A stretch of 16,428 nucleotides of DNA from Candidatus Poseidoniaceae archaeon (GCA_022424925.1 JAKMGM010000086.1:1-16428), one strand, 5' to 3'. Counted from the stretch's first letter, positions 1-8,339 are shown. Notes: generated from the letters alone by a model not told the origin. Translations and numbers: made by a program.

Positions 1-128
1 CTGTCAATACCGGCTGAATGTTCCAAAACCCGTACTGCTACAATACCTAGAAAAAGTGCACCAGTTGTCACCAAAGTCTGAAAATGAAGAAGTTGAGGAA
101 TCCCCATAACTTTCTCATCCGACCCCAT
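1..128 (-). CDS. Partial membrane protein, N-terminus only
   Basis: An open frame starts at ATG (126-128, complement) and runs off the left edge of the window. Its 42 visible residues begin MGSDEKVMGIPQ and include one hydrophobic stretch from about residue 19 to 33 (LVTTGALFLGIVAVR), which fits a first membrane segment. An in-frame stop lies seven codons upstream of the ATG, so the start is bounded. It would be transcribed divergently from the aquaporin gene, leaving about 93 bases between them for two promoters. No family can be recognised from so short a piece, and it could be a chance frame. Confidence 0.4.
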   Translation of the reverse strand, partial: MGSDEKVMGIPQLLHFQTLVTTGALFLGIVAVRVLEHSAGID

Positions 129-221
129 ACTGAGAACCAAGCATCCTTACTTCTTCACGGTTCCCTTCAATTTGGATTGACAATAGTAAAAAAACAATAA
201 CCAGAGTTCAGTAGCAACTTC

Positions 222-836
222 ATGTTACGACGCTGCTTGGCTGAGTTTCTCGGTACGGCGCTCATGGTCGGTGCGGGATGCGGTAGCGTCGCTCTTGGAG
301 CATCGCCGGCGATTGTTTCACTGTCGTTCGGTGCAGCCGTAACCGTGGCCATTCTGGTATTCCAACCGATTAGCGGTGCACACATCAACCCTGCCGTGTC
401 CCTTGCTTTCTTTCGAAGCGGCCATCTTGAGCGAGAAGCGGTTGCACCCTATATCGTCGCACAACTGAGCGGGGGTGCGATAGCGGCATTTCTGCTGAAT
501 GGAGCGGGTCCAACTTCACTCGCCAACGAAGTAAGTTTACTTTCTGGTGCAGCCATTGAAGTGTTCATCACCTTCACGCTGATGGCCAGTATCTACTGGA
601 TCGTTGTGCGTTCCCATACGCATATCTCGATTGCGATTTTTGTTGGTTTCGTAGTGGCTGTTCTCGCCTTCCTGTTCGGTCCATTGACCGGTGCATCGAT
701 GAATCCTGCGCGAACATTTGGCCCGAACATATTCGCTAATATGTCATCAAGCATCCCCTTCTATAGTTTTACTACGGTACTCGGTGCGTGGTTAGCAGCG
801 GAACTCTATCTCCGCTTAAGGCACCAAGAATCCTAA
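222..836 (+). CDS. MIP/aquaporin-family channel, minimal form
   Basis: A membrane channel for water or small neutral solutes. The two half-helix signatures are intact: NPA at residues 56-58 (in GAHINPAVS) and NPA at 161-163 followed by the constriction arginine R164 (in GASMNPARTFGP). Six hydrophobic segments are visible. At 204 residues it is shorter than typical bacterial members (about 230-280), with almost no N- or C-terminal tails. A hand alignment to E. coli AqpZ puts F36, A149, A158 and R164 at the selectivity-filter positions, so the AqpZ His and Thr are replaced by Ala. That would give a wider pore than a strict water channel, but the alignment is by eye. The 5' flank has an A-rich tract (about 187-200) but no clear Shine-Dalgarno. 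It converges on the E1 gene with only six bases between stops. The substrate cannot be assigned. Confidence 0.9.
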   Translation: MLRRCLAEFLGTALMVGAGCGSVALGASPAIVSLSFGAAVTVAILVFQPISGAHINPAVSLAFFRSGHLEREAVAPYIVAQLSGGAIAAFLLNGAGPTSLANEVSLLSGAAIEVFITFTLMASIYWIVVRSHTHISIAIFVGFVVAVLAFLFGPLTGASMNPARTFGPNIFANMSSSIPFYSFTTVLGAWLAAELYLRLRHQES

Positions 837-842
837 CCGAAC

Positions 843-3446
843 TCAACCTTGAGTTGTCAGCCGCAACACGTTGATGACATGTTCCACAGATGGAATGGTA
901 AAGTTCTCGAGTGGGGGTGAAAATGGAACTGGTGTGTCAAGCGCACCAATGACCAGAGGCGCAGATTCAAGTGTGTAAAAGCAGGATTCAAGGATTCTGC
1001 TTTGGATGCTGTGCCCTAAACCTCCACACCATTGCCCCTCCTGAAGGACAACCAAACGGCCTGTTCTCATGACCGAATCAATGCAAGTTTGCGCATCAAA
1101 AGGAAGAAGCGTTCGTACATCAATGATTTCAACTTCGATTTCTTCTAAAGCCAGCTGTTCTGATGCCTGTTGAGCGACGTGCAACATAGAACCCCATGTG
1201 ACCAATGTGACATCGCGCCCACCTCGAACAACCGCTGCTTTACCGAGTTTGTAGCGTTCACCGCTGGCGATTGCTTGCTGTACGGGTTCTGTATCTACGA
1301 TTTGGTTGATATTTTGGCCCCAACCGGTCAAACCACCTCGCAGACCGTACAGTCCAATGTGTTCTAAAAACAGTACTGGATCGTTAAGTTCAGCACTTTC
1401 CATCAACAAGTCATAGGCGTCTTGAGGTGTGCCTGCGGCAACTACAACCAATCCCGGGTCGTTAGCAAACCACGATTCAATCATGTTTGCATGAAACGGT
1501 CCTGAGCGTGTACGAGCGCCGAGAGGAATTCGAATGGTCATAGGACATTCTGCCCCCCAGCGCCATCGAAGCATTGCTGCATTGTTGATGAGGGCGTTAA
1601 ATCCGAGAGCAGCAAAACCCCCAAACTGAATCTCAACCATCGGACGCATCCCCGATAGAGCTGCGCCGACTCCTGTATGAACAATCGCTGCTTCACACAA
1701 TGGCATGTCGATTAATTTGTCAGTATGACCGGCATTTTTGAGCGCCATATTCATCCCAAAGGCACCGGCAACTTCCATGTCTTCTCCGATGAACATACAA
1801 TCGTCTCCGTGCCGGGTGGCGATGTCAGCCATTGCTTGTTGAATCGAACGAGCATATGTCCAACCACCCTTTTCAGCATAGTTCATCAACGAATCCCCAA
1901 CTTCAAGCGGAGATTCAGCGAATGCTTCTGCAGCAGGATTCGAAAGACGATGAAACCGCTCTTCGTGAGTTTCTGCATCATTGAGCGATGTAACACCCTT
2001 GGTCACTGATTCAGGTTCAGGCCAAGCCATTGCTTCCAATGCTTGTCGTGCTGAATTGATGTGTTGTTGCTCTTCCTGCTCCATCTCATCAAGAACAGAT
2101 TCATCCATGCCGAGATCCAACAGGAGAGTTCGATGTGTTGGAAGAGGGTCTTTTGCCTCCCAATAGGCGAGCAAGTCACGGTCGACATAACCAGGTGGCG
2201 TTCCAGACTCGTTACCGAGGTACAGGTCATCATGATGATGGGCATGACCGCACCCTCGCATTGTTTCAACATGGATGAGCGTTGGCCCTCCACCTTCAAG
2301 TGAGAATTCGCGTGCAGACGCAGTGCTTGCATACCAAGCGGCCGGATCAGAACCGTCAATCGTCCAAGCCGGGAATCCCATTGCATCGGCCTTGTCAGCC
2401 CAAATTTCAACTCCCGATTGCTTGATTGGAGAGGTATCTAAAGCAATTTGATTGTTTTGTAAGATATACGTTATCGGAAGTCCTCGGGCTCCTGCAAGAT
2501 TCATGGCTTCCCAAAACTCACCGGATGAAGAAGCGCCTTCTCCAATACACGCAACGTGGAAACGGTTGAGGTTTTGGCGCCAAGCAGCAAAAGCAAGACC
2601 AGTCATTGTGACGCTGGCGATAGGCAAGGGAGCAGTCGGAGGTAAGACCCCTACATGCCACGCACCGACGTGCAAGTCACGGCCTCCAGCATCCTCCCAT
2701 CCCCCGTTCTGATTGGAACCGGCTTTACCGAGATTTGCAGCCATGACATCAAGCGGTGTATCTCCCATTGCAAGACCGAGCCCAATATCACGAATCATTG
2801 GCGCAATGAGGTCGCCATCGTAGCCAACACCTGGCCGGGCGGAGCGGGGGGCATCCGGTTGACGGTCGAGGGCCGTAGCAACCGCCACAACGCCTTCCTG
2901 CCACGTCGAACGGAAGCCTTTCCCTCCAAATGTAGAGCCATCAGGTGTTTCGATACCTTCTGTGAAAATCGATTTCAGTTCCTCATCGAGCATGCGGGTA
3001 CGGGTCATCATGGTTTGCCATTCCAGCCTTTGTTCCATTGTCACCGACATATAATGTGCAAGTCGACGGAATACCAACCGTACATCGAGCAGGAAATGCT
3101 GTGCTCGTCGGTCGAGAAACATCTTCAAATCTCTACGTGGAATCACTTCCACCTCGGCATCATCTTTCATCTTGGCATCGACTTGTGCCACTAAGCCACG
3201 ATGCACTGCTTCCACGAACCGCTTGCTGAACTCGTGCCATGATGGACCTTCAAACTGTTTTGCTTCGTTTTCAATCAATACATCCCAAACATTGGCTGCA
3301 AGGAACAAATGACCGTCATGGCGCTGAGCGATAAACCGTAAAATCTCGCGACGTGCAGCGTCTGCGAGCAGAGGCTGTGAAAACGCCAGGGGGTTTTGAG
3401 GAGACCAATTGGTTCCATGAATGACTGGCAAATCCCCTTGGCTCAT
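843..3446 (-). CDS. 2-oxoacid dehydrogenase E1, fused alpha and beta subunits
   Basis: Thiamine-diphosphate enzyme that decarboxylates a 2-oxoacid (pyruvate or branched-chain) and passes the acyl group to a lipoyl E2. With ATG 3446 as start (867 aa), the alpha part spans about residues 150-480. It carries the thiamine-diphosphate motif as GEG (302-304) followed 27 residues later by NN (331-332). The beta part starts near 527 (GWTYARSIQQAMADI), with the conserved acidic motif around E585 (MPLCEAAIV) and a C-terminal transketolase-like half (LPFD, TGR, VLQEGQ). Residues 1-150 form an extra N-terminal region of unknown role that lacks the usual E1-alpha opening. The frame opens at TTG 3518, overlapping the VTT gene by 14 bases. 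ATG 3470 and ATG 3446 are later choices, and none has a good Shine-Dalgarno. No E2 or E3 gene is adjacent, so the substrate is unresolved. Confidence 0.9.
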   Translation of the reverse strand: MSQGDLPVIHGTNWSPQNPLAFSQPLLADAARREILRFIAQRHDGHLFLAANVWDVLIENEAKQFEGPSWHEFSKRFVEAVHRGLVAQVDAKMKDDAEVEVIPRRDLKMFLDRRAQHFLLDVRLVFRRLAHYMSVTMEQRLEWQTMMTRTRMLDEELKSIFTEGIETPDGSTFGGKGFRSTWQEGVVAVATALDRQPDAPRSARPGVGYDGDLIAPMIRDIGLGLAMGDTPLDVMAANLGKAGSNQNGGWEDAGGRDLHVGAWHVGVLPPTAPLPIASVTMTGLAFAAWRQNLNRFHVACIGEGASSSGEFWEAMNLAGARGLPITYILQNNQIALDTSPIKQSGVEIWADKADAMGFPAWTIDGSDPAAWYASTASAREFSLEGGGPTLIHVETMRGCGHAHHHDDLYLGNESGTPPGYVDRDLLAYWEAKDPLPTHRTLLLDLGMDESVLDEMEQEEQQHINSARQALEAMAWPEPESVTKGVTSLNDAETHEERFHRLSNPAAEAFAESPLEVGDSLMNYAEKGGWTYARSIQQAMADIATRHGDDCMFIGEDMEVAGAFGMNMALKNAGHTDKLIDMPLCEAAIVHTGVGAALSGMRPMVEIQFGGFAALGFNALINNAAMLRWRWGAECPMTIRIPLGARTRSGPFHANMIESWFANDPGLVVVAAGTPQDAYDLLMESAELNDPVLFLEHIGLYGLRGGLTGWGQNINQIVDTEPVQQAIASGERYKLGKAAVVRGGRDVTLVTWGSMLHVAQQASEQLALEEIEVEIIDVRTLLPFDAQTCIDSVMRTGRLVVLQEGQWCGGLGHSIQSRILESCFYTLESAPLVIGALDTPVPFSPPLENFTIPSVEHVINVLRLTTQG

Positions 3447-3504
3447 GGTTCGGCCAAAGGTCGCCCACATACAAACGCGACGGAAGCAGGCGTAGAGAAC
3501 TGCT

Positions 3505-4293
3505 TCATTCTTCCTCAAAAAAAACTGCTTCCTGTAACGCCTTCATGGAGGCGCGAGTGACCAGTACAGTTGCTGCAATTGAAGCCACGACTCCAAACAC
3601 AAGAAGAGCGGTTCCAAATGGCGATGAGCTCAAACCGCTCATACCGGATGAACCCAAAGCAAGCCGACCGATGATGTGCCCGTAGTAGGCATATGCAAGA
3701 GAATAAACGATACCGGAGCAATTCGAAAGCATATATGTTTGAAAACGAACTGGTGTTGCCGACATCAAATAATTCAACCATTCGTCTGGAATCAGAGGAG
3801 ATAAACGGACAAGAATCGAAATTCTCAACGCATCACTCGTCAACGCTCTCTCGATAGTAGCTAAGCGCTTATCGTTGTGAATAGAACGTTCAATGGTTTC
3901 TCGAAACAACCAACGCCCAAGCACAAAAGCAATCATTCCACCGAACAGCGATGCGATAAAATTCGCAGCAGCCGCAATCCAAAATGGAAAAATCGCCCCT
4001 CCGGCCACCTTGATGAGCGGCGTTGGGAACAAGACCACCACCGCCAATGAAAGCGAAAGTGTGAATACAACAGGTCCAAACGTCCCTAACTCCTCAAACC
4101 AGAGGAGAATTCGTTGAGCATCTTGGAACAAGAGAATACTGCACACTGCACATGAAAGGAGAACCAACAGTCCAATCACTGCCCTCCAACGATACACAAG
4201 TGGTTGATTGGTTTTGAGTTCATTCAATTCCGATTTCCGGTCAACAAGGCGCAGTTCGTGTGGATGTGGAAGAGGATATTTGGCCATGCTCAT
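3505..4293 (-). CDS. TVP38/TMEM64-type (VTT domain) membrane protein
   Basis: An integral membrane protein of the DedA/VTT superfamily, whose better-studied members are linked to phospholipid scrambling or small-solute transport. The 262-residue protein has a cytosolic N-terminus of about 35 residues and then several hydrophobic segments. VTT hallmarks are visible: FPTPLIKVAGGAIFPF, then ASLFGGMIAFVLGRWLFR, and later RLSPLIPDEWLNYLMSATPV. The start ATG overlaps the stop of the receiver-domain gene as ATGA (4290-4293), and GAGGA lies just before it, so the two are probably translationally coupled. An ATG two codons later is also possible. The C-terminus (VFFEEE) overlaps the longest version of the E1 frame. 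The molecular function is not known. Confidence 0.85.
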   Translation of the reverse strand: MSMAKYPLPHPHELRLVDRKSELNELKTNQPLVYRWRAVIGLLVLLSCAVCSILLFQDAQRILLWFEELGTFGPVVFTLSLSLAVVVLFPTPLIKVAGGAIFPFWIAAAANFIASLFGGMIAFVLGRWLFRETIERSIHNDKRLATIERALTSDALRISILVRLSPLIPDEWLNYLMSATPVRFQTYMLSNCSGIVYSLAYAYYGHIIGRLALGSSGMSGLSSSPFGTALLVFGVVASIAATVLVTRASMKALQEAVFFEEE

Positions 4294-5357
4294 TCCTCTT
4301 CTGTCGGCGGGAGAGCCTCCAAAACATCAGCAATCATTTGAGCAGCATCCTCAATCTGGGTCAGTAAAGTAATGTCCGAAACCGCTCCTCTCTGTCCAAG
4401 ACTCCACATCAAGTCAGAGACCAGTTCGCTGGTTAAACGGGTGAGTTTGAGAACATCTGGGTCAATAGGTACCATCGTACCAAAATCGCGCAATGCAACA
4501 AGTTCCGGTTCTTCATCCAGAATAGCATCCATGGTTGATTCAACTTCATCCGCAATGCCTTGTGCTTGTGCATCGAGAATCCCCTCCATCGAAGAAGAAA
4601 ACCCTTGCTTCATATGCTGAAGATCGTTTCCACCAAGCGAAGTACCGCGCTTGGCCTGGCTTGGCGAAGACGGCCCCATTTGCTGGATTGGAGAGGTTGC
4701 GTTCTGTGCGCTCAGTTCTCCACTTTCACTCGCTTGGTCAACCAGTTTATTGAGAGCCATTCGCAGCATAGAGGACATTGCATTGGCGTCAACATCGGTT
4801 CCAACCTCCATTCCTTCTTCACCCATTTGTGAAAGGATTTCATCGATGAAGTTCGTGTTTATTTTTTCAGGACCAACCAATCCCTTGAGCATCGGTAACG
4901 CCCAACTGCTGTCTCCCATGGTCATTGAGACATCGAAACTTCCCCCCCCACCAGTCGTTCTGGCTACATCCGCTGGCGGAGGAACAAACTGCTTGCGCGT
5001 GTGCTTGTTGAGTTGTTGGATGAGTACATTCATGTCAACCGGTTTATGGATCACTTCGGCTACACCCGATTGAGCAGCACTTTGCAGGTATTCTTGGCTT
5101 ACATTTCGAGCAAGAATAACGACGCGGCACTTGAAAGCGAATTCGGGATCACTCACCAAGCGTTGGCAAGCATCGATGGCATCGCCGCTTTTCCATTCTC
5201 CATCGATGAGAACAACTTCCGGCATTATGGCCAGAGCGGTACCTTCAGCCTGACGCAATGTTGCTGCTCGAGTAATCTCAAATCCATTTCGTTCAAGGGT
5301 ATTGGCAAGGAGCGAACGGCGACCTTCATTTTCATCAGCAACGATAACTTTGGCCAT
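4290..5357 (-). CDS. Receiver-domain protein with long uncharacterised C-terminal region
   Basis: Residues 1-120 form a response-regulator receiver domain: acidic pair D8/E9 (VIVADENEG), phosphoacceptor D52 (VVLIDGEW) and conserved lysine K105 (IHKPVD). The usual switch Thr/Ser after beta-4 is Ala (A83 in VVILARN), so signalling may differ from classic regulators. After a Pro/Gly-rich linker (about 124-140), some 215 residues match no DNA-binding or enzymatic output domain I recognise. That region is rich in Met, Ser and acidic residues, predicted helical, and ends PPTEEE. GGAGG six bases upstream supports ATG 5357 over the in-frame GTG at 5363; length is 355 aa. It shares an ATGA overlap with the VTT gene. 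No histidine kinase is in the window. Confidence 0.85.
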   Translation of the reverse strand: MAKVIVADENEGRRSLLANTLERNGFEITRAATLRQAEGTALAIMPEVVLIDGEWKSGDAIDACQRLVSDPEFAFKCRVVILARNVSQEYLQSAAQSGVAEVIHKPVDMNVLIQQLNKHTRKQFVPPPADVARTTGGGGSFDVSMTMGDSSWALPMLKGLVGPEKINTNFIDEILSQMGEEGMEVGTDVDANAMSSMLRMALNKLVDQASESGELSAQNATSPIQQMGPSSPSQAKRGTSLGGNDLQHMKQGFSSSMEGILDAQAQGIADEVESTMDAILDEEPELVALRDFGTMVPIDPDVLKLTRLTSELVSDLMWSLGQRGAVSDITLLTQIEDAAQMIADVLEALPPTEEE

Positions 5358-5363
5358 GTTCAC

Positions 5364-5368
5364 CCTCC
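5364..5368 (-). promoter_or_regulatory. Shine-Dalgarno of the receiver-domain gene
   Basis: GGAGG lies six bases before ATG 5357. It decides this start over the upstream in-frame GTG at 5363, which would begin immediately next to the motif with no spacing. Confidence 0.7.
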
Positions 5369-5460
5369 TTCGCCCACAGGGTGCGCAATACAGTCTTGAA
5401 CCTCACCCTTGTATTGACCCCGAGAGTTCAAATCTTCAAGGGTTGGAATAAAACCAACGT

Positions 5461-6633
5461 TCAAGAAACGATTTCACTGGGAGCACTGGCTTGCCAAGCC
5501 ATAATGCCGCCTTCGAGATTGTACAATAATGAGGCATCATAGCCGGATTGAATAAGGTACATCGCTGCAGTTTGGGAGCGCATTCCACTGCGACAAAACA
5601 GAACCACCTCACGGTCTTTTGGTATCGAATCAAGGACAGTTGTTATCGATTCATGGTCGATTTGGAAATCGGTGGATTCGACTCGTGCTTGGTTAAATTC
5701 TCCATCCGAGCGAACATCGAGTAGAAATGGAGTCCACCCCTGTTCTCGTCGCTCAAGCATTTTCGTCATCGAGATAGAATGAAACATTGTTCCAAGGGTA
5801 ACAGTATCACCTTCATCAACCTCACCATGTGGTTCCTTCCTCATACACCACGCTTCGTCTTCAAACATCGATTGGCTCATTGAAAGATTGATTACCGGTT
5901 TTCGTTGTGTGTTTTTTGAGAAGCGAAGCGTGTCAAACGTCATCGCTTGAGCATCGTACAACAGCAAACGTCCAGCAAGAACCTCACCGATGTCAAGAAT
6001 CAACTTGATGGCCTCATTGGCTTGAAAAGAGCCAATAACACCCGGAAGTACACCCAGTACACCTCCTTCAGCGCATGAAGGAATCGTTTGTGGTGGTGGT
6101 GCTTCGGAAAATAAATCGCGATAGCATGGTCCATCACGGTAATTAAAGACGCTCACTTGACCTTCAAACCGATATATAGAACCATACACCCAAGAGATAT
6201 TGTGAAGGAAACAGGCATCGTCAATAAGGTAGCGTGTTGGAAGATTATCGGTACCATCTACGACGACATCCCATGCTGTTTCGAAAATGTGGTCAACGGT
6301 TTCAGGCGCAAATTGAAGATGAAATGCACTTATCTTCAAGTCTGGGTTCAGTTCATGTAATCGTCTTCTTGCTGATTCCACCTTTGCTTCACCAACCTCT
6401 GAAGTCGAATGGATGACCTGTCGTTGGAGGTTCGAAATCTCGACATGGTCGTTATCGACAATACCGAGGTGACCGATGCCCGCCGCAGCCAAGTACAGCA
6501 ACACTGGACTACCTAATCCTCCAGCGCCAATAACCAAAACGCTTGCTTGAGCAAGTTTCTGTTGTCCTTCAACACCTACTTGAGGTAACGAAATGTGGCG
6601 GGCGTAGCGCTGAAGGTTAAGTTCCACAATCAT
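5461..6633 (-). CDS. ThiF/MoeB-type E1-like adenylyltransferase fused to a rhodanese domain
   Basis: Activates the C-terminus of a ubiquitin-like sulfur carrier (MoaD, ThiS or archaeal SAMP type) by adenylation and then helps load sulfur, for molybdopterin, thiamine or tRNA thiolation. With ATG 6633 as start (390 aa; N-terminus MIVELNLQRYARHISLPQVG), residues 1-250 are the adenylation domain. It shows GAGGLG (36-41), DNDHVEISNLQRQ (60-72), DGTDN (126-130) and the conserved Cys C187 in SCAEGGVLG. Residues about 285-380 are a rhodanese domain with its active loop C347-RSGMRS intact. The zinc site seen in MoeB is degraded: C170 remains in PCYRD, but the second Cys is Asp (D173) and no later CXXC follows. 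The frame is open upstream to 6795, but that part overlaps trxB and lacks homology. Partner proteins are not in the window. Confidence 0.9.
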   Translation of the reverse strand: MIVELNLQRYARHISLPQVGVEGQQKLAQASVLVIGAGGLGSPVLLYLAAAGIGHLGIVDNDHVEISNLQRQVIHSTSEVGEAKVESARRRLHELNPDLKISAFHLQFAPETVDHIFETAWDVVVDGTDNLPTRYLIDDACFLHNISWVYGSIYRFEGQVSVFNYRDGPCYRDLFSEAPPPQTIPSCAEGGVLGVLPGVIGSFQANEAIKLILDIGEVLAGRLLLYDAQAMTFDTLRFSKNTQRKPVINLSMSQSMFEDEAWCMRKEPHGEVDEGDTVTLGTMFHSISMTKMLERREQGWTPFLLDVRSDGEFNQARVESTDFQIDHESITTVLDSIPKDREVVLFCRSGMRSQTAAMYLIQSGYDASLLYNLEGGIMAWQASAPSEIVS

Positions 6634-6679
6634 TCCCAGCCGTTCCAAGCACGGTCCAACCATAAACTCATTGAACCAA

Positions 6680-7606
6680 TTAATGTTGGTCTTCAAGCCA
6701 TTTCTCAACATCCATCGCTGCTTGACAACCCATGCCAGCGGCGGTGATTGCTTGCTTGTACCGTGTGTCAACAACATCACCAGCTGCAAACACACCTTCC
6801 ACAGAAGTCATCGTGTGCTTTTTGTGCAGAATGTATCCTTCTTCATCAACTTCAACTTGGCCATCGAGGAATCCTGTAATTGGTTTGTGACCTATTGCGA
6901 TAAATGCTCCAGTTACGTGAATCGATTCTGTTGAACCGTCTCGAGGATCTTCAAGAACGGCTCCAGTAAGGCCCTTTTCATCAGACAACCATTCTTTGAC
7001 TTGACGGAACGTCTTGATTTCGATTTTTTCGTGGTTTGCAGCACGCTCGTACATAATTGTCGAGGCTTTGAACACGTCTCTTCGGTGAACGAGTGTGACC
7101 TTTGATGCAAACCGAGTAAGGAAAGTCGCTTCCTCACATGCAGAGTCGCCTCCACCAATGACCATGACTTCTTCGTTCTTGAAAAACGCTCCATCACAAG
7201 TCGCACAGGTTGAGATTCCACGGCCCTTCTGTGCCTCTTCCCCGGGAGCATTGAGCCAAATTGATTCAGCACCGGTGGAAACAATTATTGCTTTGGTGAG
7301 GAAGGTTTCACCTTCAACGACGACTTTGAACGGTTGTTCTGAGACGTCAACGGATTCGACATTCTGGTCACGAACTTCAAGACCGAATCGCTCTGACTGT
7401 TCCCGAAGCTCCATCATCATTTCAGGCCCGCCAATTCCTTTTGGGTATCCGGGGAAGTTCTCAATGTCCGAAGTAAGCATCAACTGACCACCCGACATAT
7501 ATCCTGCAAACATCAGCGGTTCCAACATGGCACGAGCCGCATAAAGCCCTGCTGTGTAGCCTGCTGGACCTGAACCAATAATGATGACATTGTGTACTTT
7601 GGACAT
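6680..7606 (-). CDS. trxB: Thioredoxin reductase (NADPH, FAD)
   Basis: Low-molecular-weight flavoprotein that reduces thioredoxin with NADPH in the cytosol. The 308-residue length is normal for the family. The FAD-binding GSGPAG is at residues 11-16, the redox CATC at 134-137, the nucleotide-binding GGGDSACEEA at 151-160 and HRRDVFKAS at 174-182, whose arginines are the usual sign of NADPH preference. The C-terminal FAD motif GVFAAGDVVD is followed by QAITAAGMGCQAA. AGGGG lies eight bases before the ATG. The gene follows the riboflavin genes on the same strand, which suits an FAD enzyme, and precedes the ThiF-rhodanese fusion by 46 bases. No thioredoxin gene is seen here. Confidence 0.97.
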   Translation of the reverse strand: MSKVHNVIIIGSGPAGYTAGLYAARAMLEPLMFAGYMSGGQLMLTSDIENFPGYPKGIGGPEMMMELREQSERFGLEVRDQNVESVDVSEQPFKVVVEGETFLTKAIIVSTGAESIWLNAPGEEAQKGRGISTCATCDGAFFKNEEVMVIGGGDSACEEATFLTRFASKVTLVHRRDVFKASTIMYERAANHEKIEIKTFRQVKEWLSDEKGLTGAVLEDPRDGSTESIHVTGAFIAIGHKPITGFLDGQVEVDEEGYILHKKHTMTSVEGVFAAGDVVDTRYKQAITAAGMGCQAAMDVEKWLEDQH

Positions 7607-7667
7607 GAGAGAAACCCCTACATCCCTTTACGGGGGGAATCAGCATTTGAACATTGACATGGCCTTT

Positions 7668-7922
7668 TCACACTTCGAGAGCGGATTCGGGTTGGAAATT
7701 TGTCTGTTTCAAACCTTTCAGACGCTTGAACAACCATCGTGAAAACACCATAGAGCACAGTAAAAAACCGATTGAAACGGACAGCGGTGCTTCTGCTGAA
7801 GTCGAAAGAAAGTATGTCACTATGAGGATGCCTGCGCCGTAAAAGGCTCGGAAAATTGAGAACAGAATGAAGCCACGAAACATTGGGCTGTTTTTCAACT
7901 TCTCAATGATTGAAACGCCCAT
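7668..7922 (-). CDS. Small two-helix membrane protein, unknown function
   Basis: An 84-residue protein with two hydrophobic segments, about residues 15-38 (GFILFSIFRAFYGAGILIVTY) and 47-62 (VSIGFLLCSMVFSRWL), followed by a basic stretch (KRLKGLKQ). It starts at ATG 7922 with GAGGT directly before it, only 14 bases after the ribH stop. It lies between ribH and trxB in the same direction, so it is very likely translated as part of that operon. I recognise no family. Its place beside riboflavin genes makes a flavin-related membrane role conceivable, but nothing in the sequence shows this. Confidence 0.65.
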   Translation of the reverse strand: MGVSIIEKLKNSPMFRGFILFSIFRAFYGAGILIVTYFLSTSAEAPLSVSIGFLLCSMVFSRWLFKRLKGLKQTNFQPESALEV

Positions 7923-7936
7923 ACCTCAGCCCCTGT

Positions 7937-8335
7937 TTAATCGAGCATCATGGAAATCGCAGCAACGGCAGCACGAGCATGTGGTTCGAGACGAGGTTCG
8001 ATATGCTCGGGTTCTGCACCTGGCCCGATAATGCCGAGGCCGACTGGTTTTTCGTGTACAAGTTGAAGTTCGATGATCGTTTTGATGACTGCCTGACCCA
8101 TTGCAAGTCCATGTTGTGTTTGCCCCTTCTCGATGATACCCAAGCAAGCAACACCTTCGATTTCATCATCGGCCAATAAACGATCAACAGCAAGGGGGAC
8201 TTCCATAGCACCAGGAACCCAAACAACATCGACGATATCGAGTTCACGGTTTGTCGATTCATCACTGGCCCATTCGAGCATTCGTTCAATTTCTTCTTTG
8301 TGGAATGAACCACAGACGATCGCAATGTTTGGCAT
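7937..8335 (-). CDS. ribH: 6,7-dimethyl-8-ribityllumazine synthase, archaeal type
   Basis: Condenses 3,4-dihydroxy-2-butanone 4-phosphate with the ribityl pyrimidine to give the direct riboflavin precursor. The 132-residue protein has the substrate-binding WVPGAMEVPLAVDRLL (about 39-54), the loop CLGIIEKGQTQHG with its catalytic His, and KPVGLGIIGPG near the C-terminus, which resembles the methanogen protein (KPVTLGISGPG). ATG 8335 is chosen because AGGAG sits eight bases upstream. The open frame extends to 8497, but that part lies inside the riboflavin synthase gene and shows no homology. It starts four bases after the riboflavin synthase stop. The product of ribB is its substrate, and the neighbouring riboflavin synthase takes its product. 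Confidence 0.95.
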   Translation of the reverse strand: MPNIAIVCGSFHKEEIERMLEWASDESTNRELDIVDVVWVPGAMEVPLAVDRLLADDEIEGVACLGIIEKGQTQHGLAMGQAVIKTIIELQLVHEKPVGLGIIGPGAEPEHIEPRLEPHARAAVAAISMMLD

Positions 8336-8339
8336 ACAA

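Noticed and set aside
2655..3194. Plus-strand frame of 179 residues
   Set aside because: It lies antisense inside the E1 gene, has no recognisable motif and no ribosome-binding site; the opposite frame has clear homology.
5360..5464. Minus-strand 34-residue frame starting at TTG, ending just before the receiver-domain start
   Set aside because: It has no Shine-Dalgarno and no ATG, and overlaps the rhodanese stop; its end merely contains the receiver gene's own ribosome-binding site.
6634..6795. N-terminal extension of the ThiF-rhodanese frame
   Set aside because: Most of it overlaps trxB in another frame and it lacks homology; the family N-terminus begins at ATG 6633.
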